From Euryarchaeota archaeon UBA62 (GTDB taxonomy: Archaea > Thermoplasmatota > Poseidoniia > Poseidoniales > Thalassarchaeaceae): DNA of 64,000 nucleotides. The translations under genes were made by a program, and so were the position numbers. The DNA is taken from the NCBI GenBank assembly GCA_002502095.1, contig DAPJ01000022.1, positions 1 to 64,000 of the forward strand, given 5' to 3'. Shown piece by piece: positions 55,301 through 64,000 of the stretch (the first letter of the stretch is position 1; each line of letters begins with the position of its first letter). Under the pieces are notes generated by a model, which saw only the letters and a list, made by a program, of their open reading frames with translations, was not told the origin of the DNA and made no database searches.

Positions 55301-58300
55301 CCCAGATGTTCCCTCGAGAAGTCCCGCTGAAATGATAATCATAGGGGATGTTCTCTACTATTCCACCCAGAGGAGTAATCAGTGGTGGAACTCAAATGAT
55401 GAGGTTTACAGAATTGCGCTGAATAACAATACTTCACTTTCTGCCTTGGATGCTGGCAGTCAGATTGGATCCAGCTCCAAGGTGTATGGCATGGGCGTGG
55501 TTGGAAACGAGCTCTGGATTGGTGTAAGACCAACTCAGTCATGGAACGACGGAGAGGGGACAATTGTCAGGTGGAACACTATCAATGAGACATGGCAGGA
55601 CGATCTTGAGACCATTGGTAACGTCCAGAGAGTTAACGCCCAGCTTCTTGGTGACTGCTTCCCACTGAATTCTTCCTCCTGTGAGATGTGGGTAGCATAC
55701 GGGGATAGTATCCTACGGAGATTCCAATATTCCTCCATGACGCTCTTGGACGAGTGGTCTGACTTCCCCGGTCCTGTTAGAGGAATGGAGGAGTTCCAGG
55801 GAGAGTACCTGTTCGCGACAATGGATGGTATATACCGATGGAATCCCATCAACGAGACATTCGAAAACGCGTGGACGGAAAACGACGGGCTTCCGAATGA
55901 CGTAGAAGACGGTTTCTTTTCCATGGAGATAGTTGGAGATGACCTATGGGTTTCTTCTCACCGTCAGGGAAGCTGGAATTCTAATGCTCAGATACTCAAT
56001 AAAAATGGTACCAGTGGTAACTGGACTACTTGGGATCTCGGCTCGGGTGACATCCCAGGAGGATACGGGGCTGACATACTCGTTTGCGATGAGATAATAC
56101 ACTTTGCAATTGGTAGGCTTTCCTGGTTTGGCAATCAAGGGGGAGTAGCTAGATTCGACTTAGCAGACCATGACAATGATGGCATCACCAATGAGTGGAT
56201 CGACCCTCTCACGGATGGTGGAAATAACGGACTCTCCGATGATGATCCCCGCGCACTCGCCTGCGATGATGCCAATCGAATACTCTATGTGGGCTTCGAT
56301 ACAACTGGAGTCGGACTTGATAGATTCAACTACAACACAGAGAGCTTCCTACCTACTCTAACTTCAGCAGATGGGATTTCGGAAGACCTGATATTCCCCG
56401 GTGGGATGCTTCATGATGGCAATGTACTCCTTTCTGCTCACCAATATGACAACACTGGTGGAATCTCGAGAATAGTGACATCGGGGACATCTGTATCAAG
56501 TGGACAGGTTCTGAGTCCGGGAATGGACGGGTGCTCAATTGTCAGAGTTCCTGCCAACACTCCCACATACGCTATTGGAAGGTCTGGACAGACCACGGGC
56601 TTGAACCGGGTTGACATGTTAGACAGTACTGGCCTCATAGCTTCAGGGTTTGATGAGCTTGCAGGCCTCTCTAGCGGACGGGTCGTCGAGTTCGAAGCGA
56701 ACTCGACTCACGTATGGGTTGCGTCAACATTCGACAGTAACTCCTTCTTCGCTACATCCATACTACAGGGAGAAATACTACAGAACGGATCTGTAAGGTG
56801 GGAATATGGCTACAATCTACTCGATGACGATGTGATCAACAGCATGCATCTCGATGGAGACACAATGTGGGTAACCACAGCTGGCAGAGGTCTGTATTCT
56901 ATCGATCTATTGCAAAGGTCCTACTCATCTACTGCTCCTGCCCTTCACGGACAGATGGATGGAATGGTACTTGATGATGATGATGGCATGCTATACGTCG
57001 GACTAATGGGTAATGAGGGATCTGCAGCAGGCTTCCAGTCATTTGATACTACTTCACTTAGCTGGGGCGATGGAAGCTTGCTCGCCGGACTTCCAAATGA
57101 CATAGTAAAGGACTTCGTTGGATTGGGTGATAAGATACTGACGGCTACATGGGGGGGAATAGCTGTTTTCAATACAAGCTTGGATGAGTGGGAAGACCCG
57201 ATAACTACCTTCGACGGCCTACCGAGTTCGATATATGATCATCTACTGGTAGTTAATACACCAACACTCGGAGAAACCATCCTTGCTGGAGGACCTGCTG
57301 GAGTGACAATACTAGACTCTAACCTCACAGTTGTGACGACTAGAGGATTCTCTGATGGACTTGCGGGTAACAGTATTTCTGGTCTCTTCTACGCAGACAG
57401 CATCAGTAGGCAAGTAACAGACGAAAACGGTGTGACGGTAACTGAGTACCACGACGAATCAGTATTCATCTCTCATAACGGACAAGGAGCCACGAGACCG
57501 GGGGTTGTTGCATGGGATATAGCCACAGATATGGTTAATGGAACTTATCAGATTGACAAGATTCCCAGCAATGACGTTCGATCAATCGCAGCGGATGACT
57601 GGGGGGTCCACATAGCTACAGATATCTCTCCGATAGTTCACTGGAATTCATCCTCGCTAGACATGGAGGTTGGGGCCCCGACAAATTCAATGATGTCCTG
57701 GCCTCCAAGTGAACTAGTTTCCCACGGCGGGAATCTAGTCATGATCAGTCCGGGTGGAATAGATGTGATGAGTAGTGCTGGAGACCATCTGGTGAAATCA
57801 CAATCAGGCCTGTTCTCAGACCCAAGGGGAGCACATGTTAGTGACAATGGCCTCTATCTGGTATCAGATGATGGGCTTCATCACTTCACACCTGTTGACG
57901 GTCTTGTGGAGTCAGATACTAGCGGACAAAGAAATGCAAACCCCTTGAATATCATTATTGGAGACAGGACTTGGTCGGAAGTTAATGAAACGGCTAGGCC
58001 CGGGATGAGTACTGTCTTAGTCAATGATGAGCAACCCATTGATATTCCGTTAATGTCTGATTCAGTCCTTCCGGGTAGGCTTCCAATGAATCCCCTTGCG
58101 ATGACCATGTCTTCACCAGAAGCTGGGGCTTGGGTGTGGGCGAGATCATCATTCCTCAACTATTCTGGGAGCTGGGATATGCAGACGATGAACCCCGGGA
58201 TACAGTCAGCTTTCCAGTCCGCAATATCACAAGTTGGACCGGGTTATTCTTCTGCTGAGACTCATATCCAGTTACAATCACCTAGTGACGGTAAAATGAA

Positions 58301-61034
58301 AGTTAGAATCACTTACGATTGGGAGAGGATTGAGGTTCCCACGAATATAGTCAATATTACTGACAGGCCCAATGATGGAGGCGGAGTCCTGGAAGTAACT
58401 TGGCTGCCCGCTGAAGATGCCGCATGGAGCGGTTATAGGATATTCGTTTGGGACGCAACAGGAAGGGAGGACTGGAACCCAAGCGAGGATGAGTTAGATG
58501 ACTTCTCAACTTATGTCACAATTCCATTCTGGTCACAGACTTCGGTTATGGTAACTGAGGCGGACAATGACGGAGTCACAGAGGCATTGTCCGACGACAG
58601 ATTATACAGGGCCGCCATATCAATAGAGTACCCTGACGGGACTATAGGAGATGCGATTGCGTGGCCAGGTAGTGTTACACCAACTGATGAGATGCCTAGT
58701 CCGCCGGATTGGTTGATTGCTGAGGCAATATCCGGGGGGACCGCAGGGAGTCTTGTCCTCGAGTGGTCTATGTGCGAAGAGCTAGATCCAGGAAGTACTA
58801 GGATATGGGCTGCTGAACAGGATATCACTAATGCTATTGCTCTCACGGGAGAGGTAGACATACCATTCTCTTCAGGTAACTCTACGGTAATGGAGCTGTC
58901 CCCTCAGAGAGTATACTGGTTTGCTGCCGCTTGTGTTGATGCTTCCGGACAATACGACCCGAGCAATGTCACTACCTTTGGGCCAGTCACCACAGCAGGT
59001 GGCCTCAACGATGGCATCGCACCCTCGATGATACTAGGGACTGCTGCTGAGGACGTTCCAGAAGATGAGGGAGGCAGGATTGAGGTTACTTGGGACATAA
59101 ATGAAGAGGAAGACTGCTCATTCTACACAGTTTATGCCCTTCCTGCATCTGGTTGGCAACCTCCCAGTACAGTTGACGGATGGCCTGTGGCAGAATTTAT
59201 TCCAGATTGCGACGTAAGCGAGGTTATTATTGACTCACTTGGTTCATCTCCTTTGCAAGATGGAGTAACTTATTGGATTGGAGTAGTTGCATCTGACGAC
59301 TGGGGCAACTCTAACGTAGATTCGGTTATGGTAGTTGAGGCCACTCCAGAGGCCGACCAAGAAGGCTCTGCTAATGCGCCTGATAGGGTAGAAGGATTGA
59401 TCGCTTGGGACCACCCAGAGGATGATGGCACTAAGATTGATATTGTATGGAATAGATCTACAGCATCCGACTTCAGCTACTACACCGTGTGGGTGTCAGA
59501 TTACCCTCTAAATGATTTGAGTGGACTGAGTGAAGTATGCACCAATGATCCTTCTTCATGTAATCTAATTGTAGTCGATCAGAGGCAAATTGGTGGTGTA
59601 CTTCAGTTACAGATGACCATCGAAGAGGCCATGTACGGAAACTCAGTAGATTCACTTGAGGTATCTCCCATAGTACCGGATATTCCACTATATGTCGCAG
59701 TAACAGTTCATGACATCAAGGGAAATGTTTTCCTGACAGGTCTTGACAATCATATCTCGATAGTCACACCTGTAGATAACAGAGGAGATATTACCCCTCC
59801 TGACAGGATGATAGCTCCCATTCTAGAGGAGAGGTTGGGTGATGATGGAGATGGTATGTTTGTTACATTCCAGGAGAGTATGGCTTCAGACTTGTATGAA
59901 TACCTGATATTCGCTGACGTAGTTCCTTTCTCTGATGCTAGCAACATGAATCCAGTAGCAGTAGTTGAGAGGAGCTCTCAACTGCCGATCACAATCGAAG
60001 AACTCTCGGATGGGAGAAGTCTTGCTCCATCGATAATGACGTGGGTCACGGTAGTTCCTGTGGACTCTTCAGGAAATGCATGGCTAACCAATCTTAGGAC
60101 TTCATCAATAGCACTAGTCGATGAGAACAGTCTCGATCCGGGGTTACATCTGCCAGAGGTAACTGGAGTACGTGGATACTGGGACAGTTCTGGTTCACAA
60201 ATTGATATTACTTGGGATCTCAGTCAGGATTCCCAAGTACAGTCATATCGAGTATTTGTAAGTCTTGATCCATTCGAGGATGTCAGAAATGCTACACAAG
60301 TAAGCTCGATGATAGATGGAAGCTCTAAGGAAGTGATGGGCAACCTACTGATTCTGAATGAGTTTGATGGGGGACCCTTGGACAATACCTTGTCTTACTG
60401 GGTCGTTGTAGTGGCGTTCGATGGAGAGGTCAACAGGTTGGCAGTCGATCCACTACAGATTCTGCCATGGTCGGAGAGCTCTTTCGGCTCTTCCGAAGAT
60501 GGGGGAGGTGAGGAAGGAGCATCTTGGATTGATCAGCTAATGAGTGGAGATATGAACACACTGATAGCGCTATTATCGGCTCTGATGATTCTGGCCGGAG
60601 CTGTACTATTCATCAGACCGAGGAAGGATTCTGCGCCCCAGCCTTGGGAGATGGGTGCTCTCGAAGTTGAGCTAGAGGAGCAGATGATGAGGGAGTCTTC
60701 GGGGTTAGCTGAAGAAGAAGAGTTCGGACTAGATGACCTGGAGCTTTCTTCTGATTCATTCGGAGAAGAGCCAGACTCACCATCAGTAAGTTACGATGGA
60801 ATGGGGGAGGATGCCATGGTACAACCAATTGGAGGAGAGTACACCGGAATCACGAGAGAGGCTTCAGCGGAAGTGGCTGATGAGCTTCTAGGAGTAGAAG
60901 ATGACGGTGAATTGGATATTGATGATCTCGATGATTTGGCTGATGGATTGGATTTTGAGGATCTAGATGACCTCGCAGAAGGGCTTGACGATGATGATGA
61001 CTTAGACCCCTCCTTTATCGATGAAATAATTTGA
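52338..61034 (+). CDS. Giant (2,898-residue) beta-propeller / fibronectin-III-like surface protein with acidic tail
   Basis: Start GTG 52338 gives MHTLGSDSGTAPKRS then LLLVGLMVLLPWSSFGD, a signal peptide; GTG 52317 is an alternative. Residues ~200-1,950 hold many short blade-like repeats ending in forms such as G-x-[IV]-x-x-[IVL]-[DN] with D-D-x-x-x-[LV]-[WY]-V-G (for example DDSGQVWVGTAESGLLRFD), as in Reg_prop/WD-like propellers; probably several stacked propellers. Residues ~2,000-2,760 carry six Fn3-like domains with [IVL]-x-[IV]-x-W at each start and Y-x-[IV]-[YFW]-x. Then comes a TM (LIALLSALMILAGAVLFI) and a ~125-residue cytoplasmic tail, strongly acidic (IDDLDDLADGL repeated). The function is unknown; adhesion or substrate capture is plausible. 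Confidence 0.88.
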   Translation: MHTLGSDSGTAPKRSALLLVGLMVLLPWSSFGDYELVDTEESSYTVQRAWGSSGYNDTGWVDLVASGADPTNQTFAYGDMFLNFAPGAEISNLTFEIAVDGAEDYCVDEPQLTLINSQTPILDWRGNDWLGCQFDFNDNPPSLVGGELSTSLQPNSVSDAAWVLPAGISISDLVIEALTPSDPRISFSPTEVEVHGSAVNPIDGRLYVLLGDDLIHLDSSASEACQWRCPGIILIDELVYGRSISIDTAGNRLVVGTANGTIVTQSLVDSSEGAVLQPGGTGELGVSATTTGADGVIWAVTGCDLRFLPPGDGSGALTNWEEYQFCSSSSDQATDILVNSGSLMISTGANGVYVINYNLSSNQSLVGIQSIDRWDSGNFLASNRITDLQMMGNQLLISTENAGISRRDMSTSTWLSRWSTGNALASNNVIGTSVSNGWLHVLAGNTLQSYEISAGVFRAQETMQGIGLLDNAVSISSWPSGVGFRGPAVGMSVLIDSTGVMAMQHEDSPMGVEYLVSSPVTDPMRLAVSIDDSEDGQIWVAGDTTIDRFNNSGRRWSSPIDVSDYAGQQMQSVTSIVQDDSGQVWVGTAESGLLRFDSETGAYQGGMSGLGSDSIISMSYDDYTQTLVVGHPENGVSLVNTSTISLTDTYDTGDGLDSDLVVDVASRYGIAYMATPDSGLMRLDLAELQILGSWQSLGADNLEEAPIAVDGDTVYLGLTGFGIMVLDRINGDIRDLLTVDNSGLPDNDVLSLYIYGGDLVVGSRVANTGAQSNGGLAIWDGASWDQLETNIPGWNNDPWEFNDITSDGSDIYAATNRGACAWGDTGQGTLDLLECLTTGGGSEMPSRQVNSVDLIGNDSDGYPILYAGTDGGAVVVDTSELGGVDGFEIIDVWTAGDDTQRAKTVKIGEILYLGFENTGIARYDLANEEWLTTWDSTQGYIDDDDVTTLIPGRQSGTMWAGGDFGLTLIDVINDTVLIDWDRGSNTNGPDVPSRSPAEMIIIGDVLYYSTQRSNQWWNSNDEVYRIALNNNTSLSALDAGSQIGSSSKVYGMGVVGNELWIGVRPTQSWNDGEGTIVRWNTINETWQDDLETIGNVQRVNAQLLGDCFPLNSSSCEMWVAYGDSILRRFQYSSMTLLDEWSDFPGPVRGMEEFQGEYLFATMDGIYRWNPINETFENAWTENDGLPNDVEDGFFSMEIVGDDLWVSSHRQGSWNSNAQILNKNGTSGNWTTWDLGSGDIPGGYGADILVCDEIIHFAIGRLSWFGNQGGVARFDLADHDNDGITNEWIDPLTDGGNNGLSDDDPRALACDDANRILYVGFDTTGVGLDRFNYNTESFLPTLTSADGISEDLIFPGGMLHDGNVLLSAHQYDNTGGISRIVTSGTSVSSGQVLSPGMDGCSIVRVPANTPTYAIGRSGQTTGLNRVDMLDSTGLIASGFDELAGLSSGRVVEFEANSTHVWVASTFDSNSFFATSILQGEILQNGSVRWEYGYNLLDDDVINSMHLDGDTMWVTTAGRGLYSIDLLQRSYSSTAPALHGQMDGMVLDDDDGMLYVGLMGNEGSAAGFQSFDTTSLSWGDGSLLAGLPNDIVKDFVGLGDKILTATWGGIAVFNTSLDEWEDPITTFDGLPSSIYDHLLVVNTPTLGETILAGGPAGVTILDSNLTVVTTRGFSDGLAGNSISGLFYADSISRQVTDENGVTVTEYHDESVFISHNGQGATRPGVVAWDIATDMVNGTYQIDKIPSNDVRSIAADDWGVHIATDISPIVHWNSSSLDMEVGAPTNSMMSWPPSELVSHGGNLVMISPGGIDVMSSAGDHLVKSQSGLFSDPRGAHVSDNGLYLVSDDGLHHFTPVDGLVESDTSGQRNANPLNIIIGDRTWSEVNETARPGMSTVLVNDEQPIDIPLMSDSVLPGRLPMNPLAMTMSSPEAGAWVWARSSFLNYSGSWDMQTMNPGIQSAFQSAISQVGPGYSSAETHIQLQSPSDGKMKVRITYDWERIEVPTNIVNITDRPNDGGGVLEVTWLPAEDAAWSGYRIFVWDATGREDWNPSEDELDDFSTYVTIPFWSQTSVMVTEADNDGVTEALSDDRLYRAAISIEYPDGTIGDAIAWPGSVTPTDEMPSPPDWLIAEAISGGTAGSLVLEWSMCEELDPGSTRIWAAEQDITNAIALTGEVDIPFSSGNSTVMELSPQRVYWFAAACVDASGQYDPSNVTTFGPVTTAGGLNDGIAPSMILGTAAEDVPEDEGGRIEVTWDINEEEDCSFYTVYALPASGWQPPSTVDGWPVAEFIPDCDVSEVIIDSLGSSPLQDGVTYWIGVVASDDWGNSNVDSVMVVEATPEADQEGSANAPDRVEGLIAWDHPEDDGTKIDIVWNRSTASDFSYYTVWVSDYPLNDLSGLSEVCTNDPSSCNLIVVDQRQIGGVLQLQMTIEEAMYGNSVDSLEVSPIVPDIPLYVAVTVHDIKGNVFLTGLDNHISIVTPVDNRGDITPPDRMIAPILEERLGDDGDGMFVTFQESMASDLYEYLIFADVVPFSDASNMNPVAVVERSSQLPITIEELSDGRSLAPSIMTWVTVVPVDSSGNAWLTNLRTSSIALVDENSLDPGLHLPEVTGVRGYWDSSGSQIDITWDLSQDSQVQSYRVFVSLDPFEDVRNATQVSSMIDGSSKEVMGNLLILNEFDGGPLDNTLSYWVVVVAFDGEVNRLAVDPLQILPWSESSFGSSEDGGGEEGASWIDQLMSGDMNTLIALLSALMILAGAVLFIRPRKDSAPQPWEMGALEVELEEQMMRESSGLAEEEEFGLDDLELSSDSFGEEPDSPSVSYDGMGEDAMVQPIGGEYTGITREASAEVADELLGVEDDGELDIDDLDDLADGLDFEDLDDLAEGLDDDDDLDPSFIDEII

Positions 61035-61075
61035 TCTATCGAAGAGCTTGAATCTGCAACCCTCTCTCGGGTGCC

Positions 61076-61864
61076 ATGATTGCCTCCGACGTACCAGACT
61101 CATCCGTTTGGTCGGCAATAGGATGGGATGGAGGGAATTACCTAATGTCCCCAGAGCTTCACTTTGAAAGAATGATTAGGCATGCTGGTAAGCTGGGCTT
61201 GGAATGTCCTCCTGACCTGTCAGAGAGAGTCTTCTCAAAGCTAGGAGGAGTAAACCCTCCAGAAGAACGGAATGAGTGCTCTGACCAAGATCCATTCCTT
61301 CTCATTGTGAAGGTGACATCAGGAGGGGATATCATCTTACAGGGCTCGATAAACAAGACATGGCCAGAGACACCGTTGTCCGCAATATCACTTAGTGCTC
61401 CTATTTGGGACGATGGTATCAGAGGAACAAAGCATGGAGACTACCAGCCATATCGTGATGCTAGAGAAGTCGCGATGAGCAATGGTGCCGATATTGGCCT
61501 TCTCTTCGAGGATGGGAATCTGATTGATGGTGATAGATGCACCCCCCTGCTTCTCGATAGTGATGGAGTAGCATACCACCCAAGGCACAGTGATGGGGCA
61601 CTGGACTCGGTATCCCTGCAAGTAATCAAGCCATTTTTGGAGAGTTCTGGAATTCCCGTAAGAGGCGCCAAGATAACACTTGGAATGATTACTAGGTGCT
61701 CTGAGATGATTGTTTGTGGTAGCGGAATGGGGATAAAATCACTAGGAAAGATAGACGATAGGAAGATAGGAAATCCAAGGGGGCGGCTTTACAAAGTGGC
61801 TTCTGAGGGATGGTCGAAAAGATTGAGGATCAGCAAAGGAAACGGAGGAAGGGGTCATGAGTAA
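61076..61864 (+). CDS. pabC: Class IV PLP enzyme, probable aminodeoxychorismate lyase
   Basis: The protein has 262 residues. PLP lysine K119 in GTKHGDYQPYRDAREVAM; LLFEDGNLIDGDRCTPLLLDSDGVAYHPR corresponds to the E-x-x-x-N/S-[IV]-F region of class IV enzymes, though with unusual ID-GDRC. Class IV includes branched-chain and D-amino acid aminotransferases and ADC lyase (PabC). Because the next gene, overlapping by 8 bases, is a PabB-PabA fusion, PabC is the best call: it splits aminodeoxychorismate to p-aminobenzoate and pyruvate. Confidence 0.7.
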   Translation: MIASDVPDSSVWSAIGWDGGNYLMSPELHFERMIRHAGKLGLECPPDLSERVFSKLGGVNPPEERNECSDQDPFLLIVKVTSGGDIILQGSINKTWPETPLSAISLSAPIWDDGIRGTKHGDYQPYRDAREVAMSNGADIGLLFEDGNLIDGDRCTPLLLDSDGVAYHPRHSDGALDSVSLQVIKPFLESSGIPVRGAKITLGMITRCSEMIVCGSGMGIKSLGKIDDRKIGNPRGRLYKVASEGWSKRLRISKGNGGRGHE

Positions 61865-64000
61865 TTCTAGGTGGAAGTCACTAGGAATTTCTGACAATGA
61901 AGAGCTCCTCATAGAGCTGCTAATACACCTCAGAGAAGAAGGTGATTCTTTTGAAGATGAGATACTACTACACTCGGGAGGCCCTGTAACTGACCTCTCA
62001 AAGAGATCTTTACTCCCATCTTTGGATAGTATAAGGGTATTGATGGTTGAACCAGAAGGTGAATCCTCAGAAGAGATTCCTTCTGCCCTAAGTGGAGAAG
62101 TATGTTTGGGCTCTCCTTCACCACTAAATCTTGTCATTCAGGAAAGAGAAGGCCATAAGTGGAACACCCGTGAAGAGGTATATTGCGCTAGCCTCACAGA
62201 AGCCTTGGACTGTATTAGTCAGTTTGAGATTACCTCAGAATGTCACAAAGATGTCACATTTCACCCAGGAGGGTTCACTGGAATACTAGGTTATGACCTC
62301 TCTAGATGGTCTGAGCCTATCAGACTCTCCAATACGCCTGTACCTGGTTCTGTATTAGGAGTCCTTTGGAGAGCAGATGCATGGTTTATTCACGATAGAA
62401 ATAGCGGTGAGATAGGAGTACTAGGGATAGAAGGTCATCCATGGCTTGATCTAGAGTTACCAGAGATGGAAGGATTCGATATGCCTGCGATTCCGAAATT
62501 AGATTCTGTTCCCCACAGTGAGAGTGATTCGGACCATGCTAGAAAAGTATCAAGAGTCAGGGAGAGTATTACTGGTGGAAATCTGTACCAAGTTAACTAT
62601 GGAAGAAAGTGGAAGGGAGAAATGCCAGGTCACCCATGGGACTCCTTTCTCCTTCTCACTCGCTCTAATCCGGCTCCCTTCTCATCTTGGATGATGGTAT
62701 CTGACCTAGGATGGTCAGTAGCTTCCTCAAGTCCTGAGAGGCTCGTTGAGCTAGAACAGGGAATAGTCAGAACGAGGCCTATCAAGGGAACCAGAAAGAG
62801 GGGTGGGAGCGTAGAGGAGGACCAGAAGCTCAGAGAAGAAATGATTTCTAGTGAGAAAGAGATATCTGAACATCTAATGCTAGTGGACTTGGAAAGACAT
62901 GATCTCAGTAAAGTGTGTAAGCCTGGTACAGTTCATTGGTCTGGGTGGAGAATAGAGGCCCTCTCTAACGTTCAGCATCTTGTCAGCGGGGTACAGGGGG
63001 AATTAGCACCTGGTTTCACAACGTCCGAAGTTACATCTCTAATGTTTCCCGGAGGATCGGTTACTGGTTGTCCAAAGACAGTAACTCTAGCAGCAATAGA
63101 TGAGCTTGAAGAAAGTCCCAGAGGTGCTTGGACGGGTTCGATAGGACATATACACAGAGGACATGGAATAGCTGACTGGAATATCCTCATTAGGACATTG
63201 GAGGCTCACTCTGGCCCCGAAAAGTGGCATGCAACAGTTCAGGCAGGAGGAGGGATTGTGATAGGTTCATCTCCAGCTGAGGAGGTCGAGGAAGCACGCT
63301 GGAAGGCGGCTGCGGTTACAGAGTCAGCATGGGGCTTCAGGACTGGTTTCTCAAACAAGGATCTACCAGAAAGAGGAGTGGAAATATATCCTGTTCCTGA
63401 GTATGGAGGAATAATTGATCATCTGAGTCCAGGCTTAATGGCTAAAGAAGGGAGTATTGGTTCGATAGTGAATTATCCATGTGACAAGATTGAAGGTTGC
63501 ACTCTTCTAATTGATAACTTGGATTCTTTCACTCGAAATATTGCCGAGGTAATTTCTTCATTAGGTTCGGATGTAGTAATTGCAGATGGCAGAAAGTTCG
63601 ACACAGATAATGTTTCCAATGCAGTCGATGAATTACTACTCAACACTAGCCCAGATAGGGTAATTCTAGGGCCCGGGCCTTCGAGGCCTGAATCATATCC
63701 GATAACGATGGAGATTGCTAGGAGAAGCATCTCAGGAAATCTGACGATAGCTGGCAAACACGTACCGGTCCTAGGGTTATGCCTAGGGCATCAAGCACTA
63801 GGTTTAGCAGATGGGTGGGAACTAGTCGAGTCTCCCAAGGGCCCTGTGCATGGAACACCAAGCGTAATTATTAGTGATGGCACTGGCATATTCAGAGAAT
63901 TACCTAGAAAATCTATTATGATGAGGTATAACAGTTTGATTCTCTTACCGACGGATAGTGATTTGATCCCCAATTCCTGGGATGATAAGGGAGATCTTCT
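61857..64000 (+). CDS. pabBA: Fused aminodeoxychorismate synthase PabB-PabA (3' truncated)
   Basis: The frame is open from ATG 61857 to the window end (714 codons). The N-terminal ~510 residues are the chorismate-binding domain: GGNLYQVNYGRKW, RPIKGTRKRGG, LVDLERHDLSKV, MFPGGSVTGCPK and RGAWTGSIGHI. Lys310 in PIKGT is the PabB-type residue (TrpE has PIAGT), so this is aminodeoxychorismate rather than anthranilate synthase. From ~540 is the glutamine amidotransferase: LLIDNLDSFTRNIAE, ILGPGPSRPE and GLCLGHQALG with nucleophile Cys642. The order synthase-then-amidotransferase resembles TrpEG/PhzE; known PabA-PabB fusions have the opposite order. It is co-translated with pabC. Confidence 0.92.
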   Translation, partial: MSNSRWKSLGISDNEELLIELLIHLREEGDSFEDEILLHSGGPVTDLSKRSLLPSLDSIRVLMVEPEGESSEEIPSALSGEVCLGSPSPLNLVIQEREGHKWNTREEVYCASLTEALDCISQFEITSECHKDVTFHPGGFTGILGYDLSRWSEPIRLSNTPVPGSVLGVLWRADAWFIHDRNSGEIGVLGIEGHPWLDLELPEMEGFDMPAIPKLDSVPHSESDSDHARKVSRVRESITGGNLYQVNYGRKWKGEMPGHPWDSFLLLTRSNPAPFSSWMMVSDLGWSVASSSPERLVELEQGIVRTRPIKGTRKRGGSVEEDQKLREEMISSEKEISEHLMLVDLERHDLSKVCKPGTVHWSGWRIEALSNVQHLVSGVQGELAPGFTTSEVTSLMFPGGSVTGCPKTVTLAAIDELEESPRGAWTGSIGHIHRGHGIADWNILIRTLEAHSGPEKWHATVQAGGGIVIGSSPAEEVEEARWKAAAVTESAWGFRTGFSNKDLPERGVEIYPVPEYGGIIDHLSPGLMAKEGSIGSIVNYPCDKIEGCTLLIDNLDSFTRNIAEVISSLGSDVVIADGRKFDTDNVSNAVDELLLNTSPDRVILGPGPSRPESYPITMEIARRSISGNLTIAGKHVPVLGLCLGHQALGLADGWELVESPKGPVHGTPSVIISDGTGIFRELPRKSIMMRYNSLILLPTDSDLIPNSWDDKGDL

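Overview
The window looks like a piece of a planktonic marine euryarchaeon, most likely Marine Group II (Candidatus Poseidoniales). Archaeal marks are an archaeal-type ribosomal protein S2, an L7Ae-S28e-L24e ribosomal block, deoxyhypusine synthase, the wyosine enzymes Taw1 and a Taw2-like protein, and a geranylgeranyl-reductase-family flavoprotein. Mixed with these are bacterial-style genes: uvrB and uvrC, oligoribonuclease, msrA, a CcmF-like protein, maeB, and an AlkB-like membrane oxygenase. Mid-range GC by eye, tight packing, AGA/AGG-rich arginine codons, very large secreted proteins with a C-terminal anchor, and start codons about 25 bases after TATA-like boxes (leaderless) all fit this group. 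The assignment is inference from gene content; no 16S rRNA is present.

Layout. 1-774: end of uvrC. 787-8531: a large surface protein, a Taw2-like enzyme, a JAMM metalloprotease, oligoribonuclease, an MFS carrier and two membrane proteins. 8603-11607 (minus): guaB-msrA-alkB-like operon, in which msrA has no ordinary start codon. 11709-14452: a membrane protein, two YbjQ-family proteins, taw1. 14443-19716 (minus): an ABC exporter with two different ATPases and one giant FtsX-type permease fused to a DUF805 domain. 19781-22149: two divergent glycosyltransferases. 22152-26466 (minus): a translationally coupled trio of two Reeler-like surface proteins with CxCH or CxxxCH motifs and a five-helix membrane protein. 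26556-28622: fused hydroxyacyl-CoA dehydrogenase/enoyl-CoA hydratase. 28619-31247: a 51-residue gene plus three winged-helix regulators with palindromic operators. 31217-34497 (minus): dus, rpsB, a lipoprotein-like gene and an FKBP isomerase. 34575-41049: CcmF-like, GGR, UbiD and UbiA genes (heme and quinone/isoprenoid functions). 41056-44583: uvrB, deoxyhypusine synthase, a 58-residue histone H1-like gene. 44592-46834 (minus): a degenerate epimerase-like gene and a class III aminotransferase. 47028-49683: a PRC-barrel-like protein, tRNA-Ile(GAU), prs, rpl7ae, rps28e, rpl24e. 49855-52137 (minus): maeB. 52338-61034: a 2,898-residue propeller/Fn3 surface protein. 61076-64000: pabC-like and a fused pabB-pabA running off the window.

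Themes. DNA repair (UvrB, UvrC), tRNA-Phe hypermodification (Taw1, Taw2-like), quinone synthesis (UbiD, UbiA, possibly GGR), aerobic lifestyle (MsrA, AlkB-like oxygenase, CcmF-like), protein/peptide-based heterotrophy (aminotransferase, acyl-CoA enzymes, malic enzyme) and a rich cell surface. No CRISPR array, insertion sequence, integrase, phage gene or rRNA was seen. No gene-free stretch exceeds 300 bases; the longest is about 190 bases (46835-47027).
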